From positions 1,302,001 to 1,366,000 of the forward strand of contig CBDAVM010000001.1 of assembly GCA_965200895.1 (NCBI GenBank): 64,000 nucleotides of DNA. Reading direction: 5' to 3'. Position numbers and translations under genes: made by a program. Source of the stretch: WTFV01 sp965200895. GTDB lineage: Bacteria; Acidobacteriota; Vicinamibacteria; Vicinamibacterales; UBA8438. Position 1 is the stretch's first letter; every line of letters begins with the position of its first letter. Positions 26,957 through 36,397 of the stretch are shown here, one piece after another. The notes below the pieces were generated by a model. That model ran no database searches. It saw only the letters and a list, made by a program, of their open reading frames with translations, and had not been told where the DNA came from.

Positions 26957-29900
26957 TCACGGCAGCCTCCGCAGCGCGGCCAGATCCGCCAGTTTCGTCT
27001 GGTCCTTGACCGCCGTCCGTCGTTCCTCCCATGGCCCGCACACGACCTGAAAGTCGCACCACCGGCACGCGCCGCGCCGCGGCGCGGGCAGCAACGATCC
27101 GGTCTCGATCGCGCGGTCGATGATTTCCAGCACCTCGGCGCCATGACGACGCGCATCGTCGTCGAGCGAAACCCGCCGCTGCTCGTAGCGGCCAGTCGCG
27201 GTACAGAACGACAGCCTGGATTCGTGCACGGGGCGCCCAAGGGTCTGCTCGACGGCCAGTCCGTAGAGAACCGGCTGCAGCGCTTCGCCCCCGCCGACCA
27301 CCATTCCCTCCCGGGTGCGGTTCCGGCCCGTCTTGTGGTCGGTCACGCGCAGCTCGCCGGAAGCCGTCGGTCCGGCCCTGGCCTCGATCAGGTCCACAAC
27401 CCCCCGCAGCAACCAGCGATCTTCGACAGTGACCGGCTCCGGCACGCTCCGCGGATCGCGCCCGTCACCCGGAGGCAGGCCGAAACCCAGTTCCACGTGC
27501 ATCGGGATCCACTCGCCGTCCTCGTTCGCCACGTGCCGCAGCCAGCCCTTGAGATCGCTCCGCAGCCCCTCGATCTCGTCCCGCCAGACCCGTTCTATCG
27601 CGGGAGCGAGCCGTTCCGCGTAGTCGGCGGCCACGCGATTCAGCACTTCGTCGACGGCTGCCTCGGCGGCGGGAATCCGCGCCCGGGTCACCGGCAGCTC
27701 CGCCCGTCGCTCCAGCTCCCTGACCAGATCCGCCTGGACCTCGTGGTACAGGCTGCCGCGCGTCAGCGGATCCAGACGCTCGAGGGGGGGCTCGATCTCC
27801 TCCCGCGGCCGCAGGCGGTGTACGGCAGCCAGCAGGAACTTGTAGGGACAGGCCGAGAAGTGCTGCAACGAGGACGGTGAGTACGGCCGAGCCGTCAGAC
27901 GATGCGCAGCGAGCATCGACTTCGTGTCGTCGTCGATCTCGCAGAAACCGTCGTGTCTGGACCACGCGGACTTCCACCGCCTCCAGCGCGCAGCCAGGGT
28001 GCGCCGCAGACCCGGGCTCAGCGAAAAGAGATAGCGGGCTCGGCCGGCGACCTCCCGCGTCGCGCGCTCCGGCGCGAGCAGTTCTCCGAGGACCGCGAGA
28101 TCGTGCTCCGCATCGTCGATGGCGCGGTCCGGGTCCGCCGGCGCAGGCCAAGCCAGTCGCGCCGATGCCTGCCGGGACGCTCGCCATTCCACCTCGCGGA
28201 AGTCGGGAATGCGGCCCGTGCGTGCGCGCTCGACGTCGAGTGCGTAGAACGACGGCACGCGCGGTCGCGCCCTGCTCACTTCCAGCCGGGGATACGAGTA
28301 GTAGACGCGCTCGGTCGCGGCGCCGACGGCTAGGCGCAGGAGCAGTTTCTCCTCGGCGTTGAGATCGTGCCGATCCGGCAGGCCAAGCCGCGTCGCACCC
28401 TCCGCGGACGCGTTGAGCGCAGCCCGGAGGTCGTCGAGGAGCAGGGGATCCTGATGCCGCTTCCGGGGAAAGACCCTCTCTGCCAGACCGGGAACGAAAA
28501 CGACGGTGAAGCGCCGGCCGCGCACCTGAGCGGGACCACCGACGAAGACGCGGCCGAAACGGCGGGCCGGCGGCTCCTCCCGCAGCTCCGTCAAGCGTTC
28601 GTGGAGTACATCGCGCACATCGGCGAGCCGCGCCGGCCCGACCTGCGCCATCGGCCGCAGATCGCCGAGAACGGCCAGCACCCGGTCGGGGTTGGTCAGC
28701 ACCATGGGCGCCAGCGCTTCGAGATGGTCGAGCCATTCACCCCAGAGTGCTTCAGCCGGCAACGCTGCCAGTCGATCGATCACCGGCAGCGCAAAACGCC
28801 GCAGGTGTTCCAGGTTGCCGCAATCACGTTGGAGCCCCGACCCGCGCGGCGACTCGGGATCCTCCGCCTGCAACGCCGCCAGCTTGATCTCCAGCTCTCG
28901 GGCCAGCCCGTCGAGCCTCCGTGCCCAGCGATCGCGGCCCCCGACGACGGCCGATTCAACCAGCAGACGGTCCCAGCGACCCGGTGCGCGAAGTGTCCCG
29001 TGCAGTACCGGTTCCGCGTCACGATCGGCTGGTTCCCCTTCCCGCGCCGCGCCCTCGTCGTCGTCAGCCAGGATCTCGAAGAGCGAAGCCTGCACCGGCG
29101 CCGATGCAACCTCGGGAGCGCTGTCGGGGGGCACCCAGCGGGCGCGGTCTTCCGGCGGCCCGCCGTCGGGGGTGAGCCGCGGCACCTGACTGAGGGAGAG
29201 GTACTCGGAGAATCGACGGGCCGACAGGCGCTCGGCCGCACACGCCAGCAGCGACAGGAACGCGCGTCCGGCGGCATCGGGTACGCGGGTGCCCCTGGCG
29301 AACCAGGTGTCTACGCCGGCCCGGTCGAGCGCCGTTTCGAGCAGTCCGGCGTAGACGCCGGGCGACCGCAGGAGCACGGCCATGCGATCGAACGGAACGC
29401 CGCGCGCCGCTTCCTCGGTGATCGACCGGGCTATCTCGACCGTCTCGCGGCCCTCACCGGGCGCCGAGAAGAAGGTCAGGGCCGGAGAGTCCTCTGCTGC
29501 GTTCCCGGACGGCGGCGGATCTTCGGAAGCGAAGAGAAAACGGCGGACACGGTCAAGCGGGTTCGCAACCGGCTCGGCCGCCGGTGGCGCCGTCTGTACC
29601 GCACCCGGCAGACGCCGCAGCGCGGCGAGGGTCCGGTCGTCGCCGGCTGGTACCGTCGCCAGGGTTTCGGCGGCCTGCCCGGCGAGGGCGCCCACGAGGT
29701 CGAGCGTGGCCTCATCGGTAACGGCAACGTCGAGCAGGACGAGCACCCCATCGAGCGGCGCACCCTCGAAGCCCCCCCGGCCGGCCCGCACGACCCGCGC
29801 CGCCGCGCGTCGGATCGCCGCGTCGTCAGCCAGGCCGGCTTCATCCAGAAGCTGTGCGTACCGCTGTGCGAGCCGCGCGACGTCGGGGCCGCTCCGCTCG

Positions 29901-30334
29901 ATCCGGCGCAGGTGCTCGACATCCACGTCCGCGTGGCGCAGATCGTGGAGGGTCGCCGCCAGGGTCCGGCCGAAAGAGCGGAATTCAGCAATCGGCCGCA
30001 GGTAATCGAGGGGTTTCCGTTTCTGTTCCTCGAAGGTCGCGTGCGTGGCGACCGCTTCGGCGGCCAGACCGCTCGCCGGGGCGAGTCCACCGTGGGCGAG
30101 GTCGACCGTCGCGACGCTCCAGGCAAGCTGACGCAGGCTGAAACGATGAAGTCCGAACGTCGCGTCGACGTTCGCGGTGATCTCGCGCGCGAGATCGTCG
30201 ACCGCCTCCCGCGTCTCACCGACGAGCAGCACCTCACCGCGACCGAGACCGCGCCGGAGGACTTCGGCCGCCGCCTCGATGCGGTTCTCCGCCGACGGGG
30301 TTGTCAGAATCCTGACGCGCGGGGGCGGCGGCAA
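26957..30334 (-). CDS. AddB-like inactivated helicase/nuclease with Fe-S-type cysteines
   Basis: An 1125-residue protein with an N-terminal helicase-like half lacking a recognisable Walker A, and a C-terminal RecB-type nuclease. The nuclease has GSLYHEVQADLV, LRVTDHKTGRNR (catalytic Asp and Lys) and LQPVLYGLAVE. Four Cys fit the AddB-type 4Fe-4S staple: one in FSACPYKFLLAA and three in GACRWCDFQVVCGPW. It is paired with the AddA-like gene directly downstream, so the two should form a heterodimeric end-processing enzyme. The start is a TTG at 30332-30334, as an in-frame TAG lies just upstream and no ATG is near; this start is uncertain. Confidence 0.85.
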   Translation of the reverse strand: MPPPPRVRILTTPSAENRIEAAAEVLRRGLGRGEVLLVGETREAVDDLAREITANVDATFGLHRFSLRQLAWSVATVDLAHGGLAPASGLAAEAVATHATFEEQKRKPLDYLRPIAEFRSFGRTLAATLHDLRHADVDVEHLRRIERSGPDVARLAQRYAQLLDEAGLADDAAIRRAAARVVRAGRGGFEGAPLDGVLVLLDVAVTDEATLDLVGALAGQAAETLATVPAGDDRTLAALRRLPGAVQTAPPAAEPVANPLDRVRRFLFASEDPPPSGNAAEDSPALTFFSAPGEGRETVEIARSITEEAARGVPFDRMAVLLRSPGVYAGLLETALDRAGVDTWFARGTRVPDAAGRAFLSLLACAAERLSARRFSEYLSLSQVPRLTPDGGPPEDRARWVPPDSAPEVASAPVQASLFEILADDDEGAAREGEPADRDAEPVLHGTLRAPGRWDRLLVESAVVGGRDRWARRLDGLARELEIKLAALQAEDPESPRGSGLQRDCGNLEHLRRFALPVIDRLAALPAEALWGEWLDHLEALAPMVLTNPDRVLAVLGDLRPMAQVGPARLADVRDVLHERLTELREEPPARRFGRVFVGGPAQVRGRRFTVVFVPGLAERVFPRKRHQDPLLLDDLRAALNASAEGATRLGLPDRHDLNAEEKLLLRLAVGAATERVYYSYPRLEVSRARPRVPSFYALDVERARTGRIPDFREVEWRASRQASARLAWPAPADPDRAIDDAEHDLAVLGELLAPERATREVAGRARYLFSLSPGLRRTLAARWRRWKSAWSRHDGFCEIDDDTKSMLAAHRLTARPYSPSSLQHFSACPYKFLLAAVHRLRPREEIEPPLERLDPLTRGSLYHEVQADLVRELERRAELPVTRARIPAAEAAVDEVLNRVAADYAERLAPAIERVWRDEIEGLRSDLKGWLRHVANEDGEWIPMHVELGFGLPPGDGRDPRSVPEPVTVEDRWLLRGVVDLIEARAGPTASGELRVTDHKTGRNRTREGMVVGGGEALQPVLYGLAVEQTLGRPVHESRLSFCTATGRYEQRRVSLDDDARRHGAEVLEIIDRAIETGSLLPAPRRGACRWCDFQVVCGPWEERRTAVKDQTKLADLAALRRLP

Positions 30335-30377
30335 GCGGTCAGCATCCTATCGCGGCCGGGAGTCCATACACAGGGTT

Positions 30378-30593
30378 CTAGAGCACCGCGTTCCGAGTGG
30401 AATCGCGCAACGCCCGCCGGCACTGAGAACACAGGTCGTGGTGCCGCTTCAGGTTGGCCCGCCTCTTCCTCGTGTACCGGGAGCACGGGGCCTTGCGCCT
30501 GCCACAGCGGCGGCACAGCGTCTCCGACCGCATCGTTCGTTCTCTCGATCCCCTCTGCTGCTCGGCGTCTGCCGACATGTCCAGATTCAACAT
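30378..30593 (-). CDS. Small Cys-rich (zinc-ribbon-like) protein
   Basis: A 71-residue basic protein with two CxxC knuckles: LCRRCGRRKAPC and DLCSQCRRALRD. They are spaced by a Lys/Arg/His-rich linker, so a zinc ribbon is likely. The start (ATG 30591-30593, MLNLDMSADAEQQ) is fixed by a very strong Shine-Dalgarno sequence just upstream. It lies 43 bases before the AddB-like gene on the same strand and may be its operon leader. No family was recognised. An RNA- or DNA-binding role is a guess from charge. Confidence 0.6.
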   Translation of the reverse strand: MLNLDMSADAEQQRGSRERTMRSETLCRRCGRRKAPCSRYTRKRRANLKRHHDLCSQCRRALRDSTRNAVL

Positions 30594-30596
30594 CCT

Positions 30597-30606
30597 GATC
30601 ACCTCC
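30597..30606 (-). promoter_or_regulatory. Ten-base Shine-Dalgarno sequence
   Basis: The minus strand reads GGAGGTGATC, complementary over ten bases to the 3' end of 16S rRNA. It ends three bases before the ATG of the small Cys-rich gene, with its GGAGG core eight bases away. This is the strongest ribosome-binding site noticed in the window and decides the start. Confidence 0.75.
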
Positions 30607-30908
30607 ACCCGATCCGTGTGCCTTCAGGAGTTTGTATCGGCTCCGTTCTCCTCAATCTGTGGTCCGCTCCGCTCATTCTGCTCCGATGGCCATCCGGGCA
30701 GCCTTCTGCGCGCGCCCTGCGCTGCGCGGCGGCGTCGCGGGCGGCCTGACCGCAACCGGCCATGAGCCATCATAGGCCAAGTCGAGCTGGGTGGGAGTCG
30801 CGTCCTGCTGTCGCGCCATCGTCGTACCGTTCACTGTACGGTCAGCCTGCCGGGGGCATGTGACAGGCCAGGGTCATACCCGGCCACGGTTTCTTCCGAC
30901 GTCTTATC
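30607..30908. other. Gap without a recognisable gene
   Basis: No intact gene. The minus strand opens with an ATG near 30821 (MARQQDATPTQLDLAYDGSW) and keeps coding-like bias for about 75 bases. It then drifts between frames and may be a decayed small gene. Promoters for the small Cys-rich gene and for the WYL remnant should lie here. An imperfect palindrome (accgttcactgtacggt) occurs around 30827-30843. Confidence 0.25.
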
Positions 30909-31228
30909 ATGGATACGGCGCCGGGGACGGAATGGTTGCCGCGTAACGCCGAAGTCATCCGCCAGTGGACCATCCTGCGCGAGATCGAGTTCGCACCGGA
31001 GCCGGCCCGTACGTGCAGGAACGGGTCTGGCACCCTTCCCAGGTGGTCGAGGCGCGGGCGGACGGATCCATCGTGGTCACCATGCACGTCTGCGATGACG
31101 GCGCGCTCCGAAGCTGGATCCTGAGCTTCGGACCGGGGGTGCGGGTCACGGCGCCGGCGACGCTGGTGCAGCAGGTCGCGGACGACCTGGACATGGCGCG
31201 CGCCCGGTACGCCGGTCAGGAGCCCTGA
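30909..31228 (+). pseudogene. WYL-domain transcriptional regulator remnant with internal deletion
   Basis: The ATG at 30909 opens an N-terminus typical of HTH-WYL regulators (PRNAEVIRQWTILREIE), lost after about 26 residues. A different frame then gives the C-terminal WCX end: YVQERVWHPSQVVEARADGS, IVVTMHVCDD, LRSWILSFGPGVRVTAP and LVQQVADDLDMARARY. About two hundred residues between, including most of the helix-turn-helix and the WYL domain, are missing. The junction near 31005-31010 is out of frame. It ends six bases before the PD40 protein gene. WYL regulators often control defence genes, which fits the surroundings, but this one cannot work. Confidence 0.75.
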
Positions 31229-31234
31229 CTTTCG

Positions 31235-33070
31235 ATGTCGCGCGCCGCCGTTCTCAGTCTGGTGCTTCCGGCCGCCCTGGCGGGCGTGGCGGTCGGCGGC
31301 TTCGTGGCATCGCTCCGGCCGTCTCCGCCCCCGGAACCGTTGTCCCGGCGGGCCCTGTCGCTCTCGATACCTTCGGACCGGGAGCTGCTGGACATCACCG
31401 TCTCCGCCGACGCCAGCCGCGTCGCGTACACGGCCATCGCGGACGGCCGCAGCCGCCTCTACGTCCGGCGGCTGGATCGCTTCGAGACCGAGGTGGTGCC
31501 GGATACGGAGGGCGCCAGGCAGCCCTTCTTCGCGCCCGACGGCGCGGCCATCGGGTTCTTCGCGGACGGTTGGCTCCGGACGGTGGCGCTGGACGCAGGA
31601 GAAGGAGGAGAAGGAGACGAAGGCAACCAGCAAACGGGCGGCGGCGACCGTGGCGGGGTCACCACCGTCTGCCGCGTGACCGGCGAGCCGGCCGGCGCCG
31701 CGTGGGACCCGAACGGCCGCATCGTCTTCGGCGGCCCGGGCCGCTCCGGCCTGCTGCAGGTAGCGGCGGTGGGCGGCTCGCCGGCCGCCCTGACGGCCGT
31801 CGATACGGAGAACGACGAGACGGCGCACGGGTGGCCGCAGGTAATCGACGAGCAGTGGATCCTGTTCACTACCGGACGCCACGGCCGTGATCCCCGGCTG
31901 AGCCTCCTCGATCGCGAGACCGGGGAGACGCATCCCCTGTATCTCGCCGACGGAGGGGGATGGTTCATCGAGCCGTCGACCGTCGCCTTCGTGCGGCGCG
32001 GCGAGGTCTTCGCGGCCAGAGTCGACCTCGACGCCGACGCAGGGAGGCAGGGTCGATCGTCACCACGCCCGGTGCTCGGCGGAGCCGCCGGCAGCGGCGT
32101 CGGCTACCGGGGGCTGGGGCGGTCGCGGTTCGCGGCCGCGCGCGACGGCACGCTGGTCTTCGCGCCCCCGGCCGGCGTCGGAGACAACCGGCTGGTGTGG
32201 GTCGATCGCACCGGTCGTTCCGAGCCGCTCGACGAAGTCGCCGCACGACATCAGACCCCGCGCCTCTCACCCGACGGCCGACAGGTGGCGGTCAGCGCCG
32301 TCAGCGCCATCCTGCGCCGCGACATCTGGCTGCTGGACCTTGCGACGGGCGACCGGCGGCAGCTGACCGCGGAAGCCGGTGACAATCACTCTCCCGTCTG
32401 GTCACCCGACGGCGCGACCCTGACCCTGGCTTCGTCCCGGACCGGTCTGCAGCGGATGTTCCGCCTGCGGGTCCGTGATCTGGACGTATCCGACGCCCTG
32501 CTCGGCGGCGACCAGCGCACCCCGGCGTCCTGGTCTGCCGACGGACGACTGCTCGCCTTCCACGAGCTGCGTCCCGACCGCCTGCGCGACATCTGGACAT
32601 GGCGGGCCGGTTCCGGTGGCGAGGCGACGCCGTGGCTCGCCACTGCCGCCAACGAACGGGCCCCCGCGTTCTCGCCGGCCGGCCGCTGGATCGCCTACGT
32701 TTCGGACGCCGGCTCCCGCGAGGGCGATCAGGTGTACGTCCGCCCCGCGGACGGGCCGGTGGATGGGCCTGCGAACCGGATCTCGCCGGCCGGGGGAACG
32801 GAACCGGTCTGGAAGAAGTCGGGCGGCGCACTGTTCTTCCGCCGGGGACGGAGCCTGTATCGAGTGGACCTCGGCGCCGACGGCGGACCCCTCTCCGCAC
32901 CGGAACACCTCTTCGATGGTGCCTACCTGAGTGATCCACTGGGGAATCTGCCGGCCTACGACGTGGCACCGGACGGACGCTTCCTGATGCTGGAACCGGC
33001 CGGCCGCGCGCCCATCGTTCATTTCCTCACTGGCTGGCAGGCCGCGGTCTTTCCTCCCGCGGCGGACTGA
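31235..33070 (+). CDS. PD40/TolB-like beta-propeller protein, membrane-anchored
   Basis: A 611-residue protein with an N-terminal signal or anchor helix (AAVLSLVLPAALAGVAVGGF) followed by repeated WD40-like PD40 blades. Visible blades include PFFAPDGAAIGFFADG, PRLSPDGRQVAVSAV, PVWSPDGATLTLASSR and APAFSPAGRWIAYVSDAG. In Acidobacteriota such propellers usually form the extracytoplasmic half of serine/threonine kinases; here no kinase domain precedes it. The start ATG lies six bases after the stop of the WYL remnant. A short acidic Gly/Glu-rich loop (GEGGEGDEGNQQTGGGDRGG) interrupts the second blade. The ligand is unknown. Confidence 0.78.
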   Translation: MSRAAVLSLVLPAALAGVAVGGFVASLRPSPPPEPLSRRALSLSIPSDRELLDITVSADASRVAYTAIADGRSRLYVRRLDRFETEVVPDTEGARQPFFAPDGAAIGFFADGWLRTVALDAGEGGEGDEGNQQTGGGDRGGVTTVCRVTGEPAGAAWDPNGRIVFGGPGRSGLLQVAAVGGSPAALTAVDTENDETAHGWPQVIDEQWILFTTGRHGRDPRLSLLDRETGETHPLYLADGGGWFIEPSTVAFVRRGEVFAARVDLDADAGRQGRSSPRPVLGGAAGSGVGYRGLGRSRFAAARDGTLVFAPPAGVGDNRLVWVDRTGRSEPLDEVAARHQTPRLSPDGRQVAVSAVSAILRRDIWLLDLATGDRRQLTAEAGDNHSPVWSPDGATLTLASSRTGLQRMFRLRVRDLDVSDALLGGDQRTPASWSADGRLLAFHELRPDRLRDIWTWRAGSGGEATPWLATAANERAPAFSPAGRWIAYVSDAGSREGDQVYVRPADGPVDGPANRISPAGGTEPVWKKSGGALFFRRGRSLYRVDLGADGGPLSAPEHLFDGAYLSDPLGNLPAYDVAPDGRFLMLEPAGRAPIVHFLTGWQAAVFPPAAD

Positions 33071-33205
33071 CTGATTCCCCCTGTCCGGGAACCCGCCCCG
33101 GCCCGCTGCGTATCCCCATGTAGCGGGCAACGGTGGCGACGATCGCTCAGGTTGCCCATTGCCGCGACCGCAAGGCCGTGAAGGCGAACCGCAAGAGAGG
33201 CTGAA

Positions 33206-33787
33206 ATGACCTGCAGGCACTGCCATCGCGAGATCCAGGACGAGGCGTCCTATTGCATGTACTGCGGCCGGCGCCAGGCCGCGTCGGCGACCCTGTTCCC
33301 GAAACCGCTGCGCAGATCCCAGGTCGACCGCCGACTTGCCGGCGTGTGCGGCGGCATGGCGCGCTACCTCGACACGGACCCGGTGTTCATCCGCCTGGCG
33401 TGGATCATCCTGTCCATCGTGCCCGGGACCGTCCTGCTCGGCGTGCTCGCCTACGTCGTGGCCTGGATCATCGTGCCGGAAGCGGAACCGGGAACGGAGC
33501 CGATTGTCGTCGGGGCGAAACGGCTGCAGCGGTCCGCCGGCAACATCACCGTCGCCGGCGTGTGCGGCGGTATCGCCGAGTACTTCGCGATCGACGTGAC
33601 CGCCGTGCGGGTGTTGTGGGTACTGCTCTCCATCTTTCCCGGTGTAGTGGTCCTCGGCATGTTCGCCTACGCGGCAGCCTGGTTCATCATGCCGGCGGCG
33701 ACCGTGATTCCGGCCGCAGCGCCGTCGCCGCCGCCCCCGCCCCCCGCCGCGTCGCCGGATGCGGCCGAGGCCGCCAGCCCGAAATAG
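33206..33787 (+). CDS. PspC-domain protein with N-terminal zinc ribbon
   Basis: A 193-residue protein. The N-terminus is a zinc ribbon (CRHCHREI and SYCMYCGRRQ). Two PspC units follow: RRLAGVCGGMARYLDTDPVF with LAWIILSIVPGTVLLGVLAY, and a second with ITVAGVCGGIAEYFAIDVTA. Each unit supplies a membrane helix, so two or more helices cross the inner membrane. The C-terminus is a Pro/Ala-rich tail. PspC proteins sense or answer to envelope stress. It probably stands alone. Tandem PspC units in one chain are less common than single ones. Confidence 0.85.
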   Translation: MTCRHCHREIQDEASYCMYCGRRQAASATLFPKPLRRSQVDRRLAGVCGGMARYLDTDPVFIRLAWIILSIVPGTVLLGVLAYVVAWIIVPEAEPGTEPIVVGAKRLQRSAGNITVAGVCGGIAEYFAIDVTAVRVLWVLLSIFPGVVVLGMFAYAAAWFIMPAATVIPAAAPSPPPPPPAASPDAAEAASPK

Positions 33788-33871
33788 GGATCGTCGCGGC
33801 ATCGCGCGGAGCCGGGCGCGATCATGCCGGCGGCGGCCGGCCGTCGGTCCCGCGGTATGCTCCACGGCAAC

Positions 33872-34597
33872 ATGACCGGCTCCGTCGACGCGATCCCGCT
33901 CTCCAACCTCAGTCTTTCCCTGCTGCCGGTGCTGGTGGTGCTCGCCATTCTCCAGCGCTGGTCGGCCGGCGCCGGCGCCGCGCTGTACGGCGTGGGCCGC
34001 ATGGTCGCGCAGCTCGCACTCGTCGGCTACGTGCTGACGTTCATCTTCGGCACCGGGCACCCGGCCGTCGTGCTCGGCACGCTGACGGTGATGCTGACCG
34101 CGGCGGGCTGGATCTCGCTGCGGCCGGTGGCGCGCCGCCGCAGAACCGTCTACCCCCAGGCCCTGGCGGCGATCTGCGCGAGCGGGTTGTCCACCCTGGT
34201 CCTCGTCACGCAGGGCGTGCTGGACGCCGATCCCTGGCACGACCCCACGGTGCTGATACCCCTCGGCGGCATGGTCTTCGCCGCGTCGATGAACGCGGTG
34301 AGCCTGTCGGCGGAGCGGCTCGACGCGGAACTCGCCCGCGGGGCGTCGTACTGCGACGCGCGTCCCATCGCGATGCGCTCGGCACTCATCCCGCAGGTGA
34401 ACACGCTGTTCGCAGTGGGCCTCGTGTCGCTGCCGGGGATGATGACCGGCCAGATCCTGTCGGGCGTCTCACCATTGATCGCGGTGCGCTACCAGGTCAT
34501 GGTGATGTGCATGCTGTTCGGCGCGGCGGGGATGTCGGCGGCGTGCTTCCTGGCGCTGCAGCGTCCTCGGCGCGGCGGGGTTCGCACCGGCGTCTGA
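33872..34597 (+). CDS. FetB-like (UPF0014) ABC transporter permease
   Basis: A 241-residue polytopic membrane protein of the FetB/YbbM family, which with FetA exports iron in E. coli. Family features include the N-terminal helix LSLSLLPVLVVLAILQRW, VGRMVAQLALVGYVLTFIF, the conserved GGMVFAASMNAVSLSAERL and the loop SLPGMMTGQILSGVSPLIA. The open frame begins at 33824, but homologues start shortly before the first helix, so the ATG at 33872 is preferred; no clear ribosome site decides it. No FetA-like ATPase gene lies next to it, which is unusual; the partner may be elsewhere. Confidence 0.8.
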   Translation: MTGSVDAIPLSNLSLSLLPVLVVLAILQRWSAGAGAALYGVGRMVAQLALVGYVLTFIFGTGHPAVVLGTLTVMLTAAGWISLRPVARRRRTVYPQALAAICASGLSTLVLVTQGVLDADPWHDPTVLIPLGGMVFAASMNAVSLSAERLDAELARGASYCDARPIAMRSALIPQVNTLFAVGLVSLPGMMTGQILSGVSPLIAVRYQVMVMCMLFGAAGMSAACFLALQRPRRGGVRTGV

Positions 34598-34649
34598 CGC
34601 CGCGGCTCTCCGAGCACCCGCCGGGCGCCAACCGGCGATCCCGAGGCAG

Positions 34650-35597
34650 TCAATCGGAATCTGCCGGTATTTCCCCGGCCCCGGCCGTGTTGACGGGCCC
34701 GACGTATCGGTCGCTCTCCAGGCCCCCGGCCGCGAACGCCGCCTGCATCGCGTCGGCGGCGGCAACGGCTGACGAGTCCGAGTCCGTGAAGGCCAGAACG
34801 CTGGGCCCCGAACCGGAGATGGTGCAACCCAGGGCCCCGGCGTCGAGCGCAGCCTGCCTGACCGCTGCGAACGCCGGCACCAGCGGCGCGCGCACCGGCT
34901 CGACCAGGGCGTCCTGGATGCTCCGACCCAGAAGCGCGAGGTCGCCGCGGTGGAGGGCGGTTACCAGCGCCGCCACGTTCCCCAGGTTGGCGACTGCCTG
35001 TCCGATGGTGAACCTCTGTTCGGCCACCAACCGCCGCGCCTTGGCGGTCAGCACCTGCGCGTGCGGATGGACCAGCACCACGCGCAGCGCGGCGGGCACC
35101 GGCAACCGGATCAGATCGAGCGGGTTGGAGGCGCGGATCAGGACGATGCCCCCGAGCACGCTGGGCGCGACGTTGTCAGCGTGCGCCGTGCCGGACGCCG
35201 CCGCCTCGCCGCGCAGCGCACAGGCGACGATGTCGTCGGTCGAGAGCGTCTGGCCGAAGAGCGCGTCGACCGCCACGGCGCCGCCCACGCTGCTGGCGGC
35301 GGAACTGCCGAGACCGCTGCCCAACGGCATCTGTTTGTGCAGCCAGAGCCGAACCCCGCAATCCACATCGGGCAGGCGTTCGAGCGCGGCGGCGGCGGCG
35401 ATGCCGACCACGTTCTCGTGGGGATCCGTGGTGAGGGAGGCGGCTCCGGTCACCTCGACGATCTCCACACCGGGCTCGTCGCGGACCTCGGCCTCGACCA
35501 GGTCGCCGGGGCGCGCAAGGGCCAGGCCCAGCACGTCGAATCCGGGACCGAGGTTGGACGCGGTGGCCGGGGCGAATACGCGGACGCGGTCGGGCAT
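34650..35597 (-). CDS. thrB: Homoserine kinase
   Basis: A 315-residue GHMP-family kinase that phosphorylates L-homoserine on the way to threonine. The family start VRVFAPATASNLGPGFDVLG is followed by the ATP-binding loop PLGSGLGSSAASSVGGAVA (about 91-109) and the C-terminal motif GALGCTISGSGPSVLAF. Length is normal for ThrB. It is convergent with the FetB-like gene (about 50 bases between stops) and divergent from the GNAT gene. No other threonine pathway gene is in the window. Confidence 0.93.
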   Translation of the reverse strand: MPDRVRVFAPATASNLGPGFDVLGLALARPGDLVEAEVRDEPGVEIVEVTGAASLTTDPHENVVGIAAAAALERLPDVDCGVRLWLHKQMPLGSGLGSSAASSVGGAVAVDALFGQTLSTDDIVACALRGEAAASGTAHADNVAPSVLGGIVLIRASNPLDLIRLPVPAALRVVLVHPHAQVLTAKARRLVAEQRFTIGQAVANLGNVAALVTALHRGDLALLGRSIQDALVEPVRAPLVPAFAAVRQAALDAGALGCTISGSGPSVLAFTDSDSSAVAAADAMQAAFAAGGLESDRYVGPVNTAGAGEIPADSD

Positions 35598-35762
35598 CCG
35601 GTGATTATCGACGATGGTGCAAGCGGCCGATTTCGCCCTGCAACGCGTGTTTCGACCCGATCGAAAGGTGCGCCGTCAGGTTGACGCCGTGTCCGGTTCG
35701 CTCCCGGCGCGGTCCGGCTGCTACCATGGAGTATCGTCTCCGCAGGAAACGAGAGATTCCGG

Positions 35763-36371
35763 ATGAGCGTCACAGTGCGGAACGCCGATGTCGACGACGC
35801 GGATGCCATCGCAGCGGTGCACAACGCCAGCTTGCAGGCTTCCTACCGCCCGCTGATTCCCGGCCGGATCGCGCATCTGGTGCTGGATCCTGCGGATGCG
35901 GCGCCGCGGATTCGCGGGTGGAGGCGATGCCTCGAGCGACCCCGGGTCAGCACCACCGTCGTGGCTTGCGACAACGCCGCGGTCGTGGGATTCTGCACAC
36001 TGCGTGCGACGCCCGGCGGCGCCGGGGGCGAAACCGGAGAAATATGGGCGCTGTTCGTGCAACCGTCGCATTGGCGCCGAGGCATCGGCCGTCGCCTGTG
36101 CGAGCGAACGCTGGCTGCCGCCCGGGCCCGCGGGTTCGCCAGCGTGGAGCTGTGGGAGCTGGAGCGTAATGCGCCAGCGCGGCGGTTCTACCACGCGATG
36201 GGTTTTCGTCCCGACGGTGAGACGCGGATCTTCCTGGAGCACGCGGGCGTTCGGCTGCGGGAGCGGCGACACCGGCGAACGACGCTGACGCCGACGACGC
36301 AGGATCGGGAGTCTGCGTTCGGTGAAATGGATCCGGCGCGGACGATGCCGGCTGTCAAGAGGACGCCGTAA
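35763..36371 (+). CDS. GNAT-family N-acetyltransferase
   Basis: A 202-residue GNAT acetyltransferase. The acetyl-CoA binding motif A is QPSHWRRGIGRRLCE (about 100-114), preceded by the strand GEIWALFV. Motif B is seen in RGFASVELWELERNAPARRF with YHAMGFRPDGETRIF, the usual C-terminal strand. The last ~40 residues (RERRHRRTTLTPTTQ onwards) extend past the domain with little structure and may be over-run coding. A purine-rich AGGAAACGAGAG lies upstream of the ATG. The substrate cannot be told. Confidence 0.82.
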   Translation: MSVTVRNADVDDADAIAAVHNASLQASYRPLIPGRIAHLVLDPADAAPRIRGWRRCLERPRVSTTVVACDNAAVVGFCTLRATPGGAGGETGEIWALFVQPSHWRRGIGRRLCERTLAAARARGFASVELWELERNAPARRFYHAMGFRPDGETRIFLEHAGVRLRERRHRRTTLTPTTQDRESAFGEMDPARTMPAVKRTP

Positions 36372-36397
36372 AACCGGTCAGACCGAAGGAACACGTC

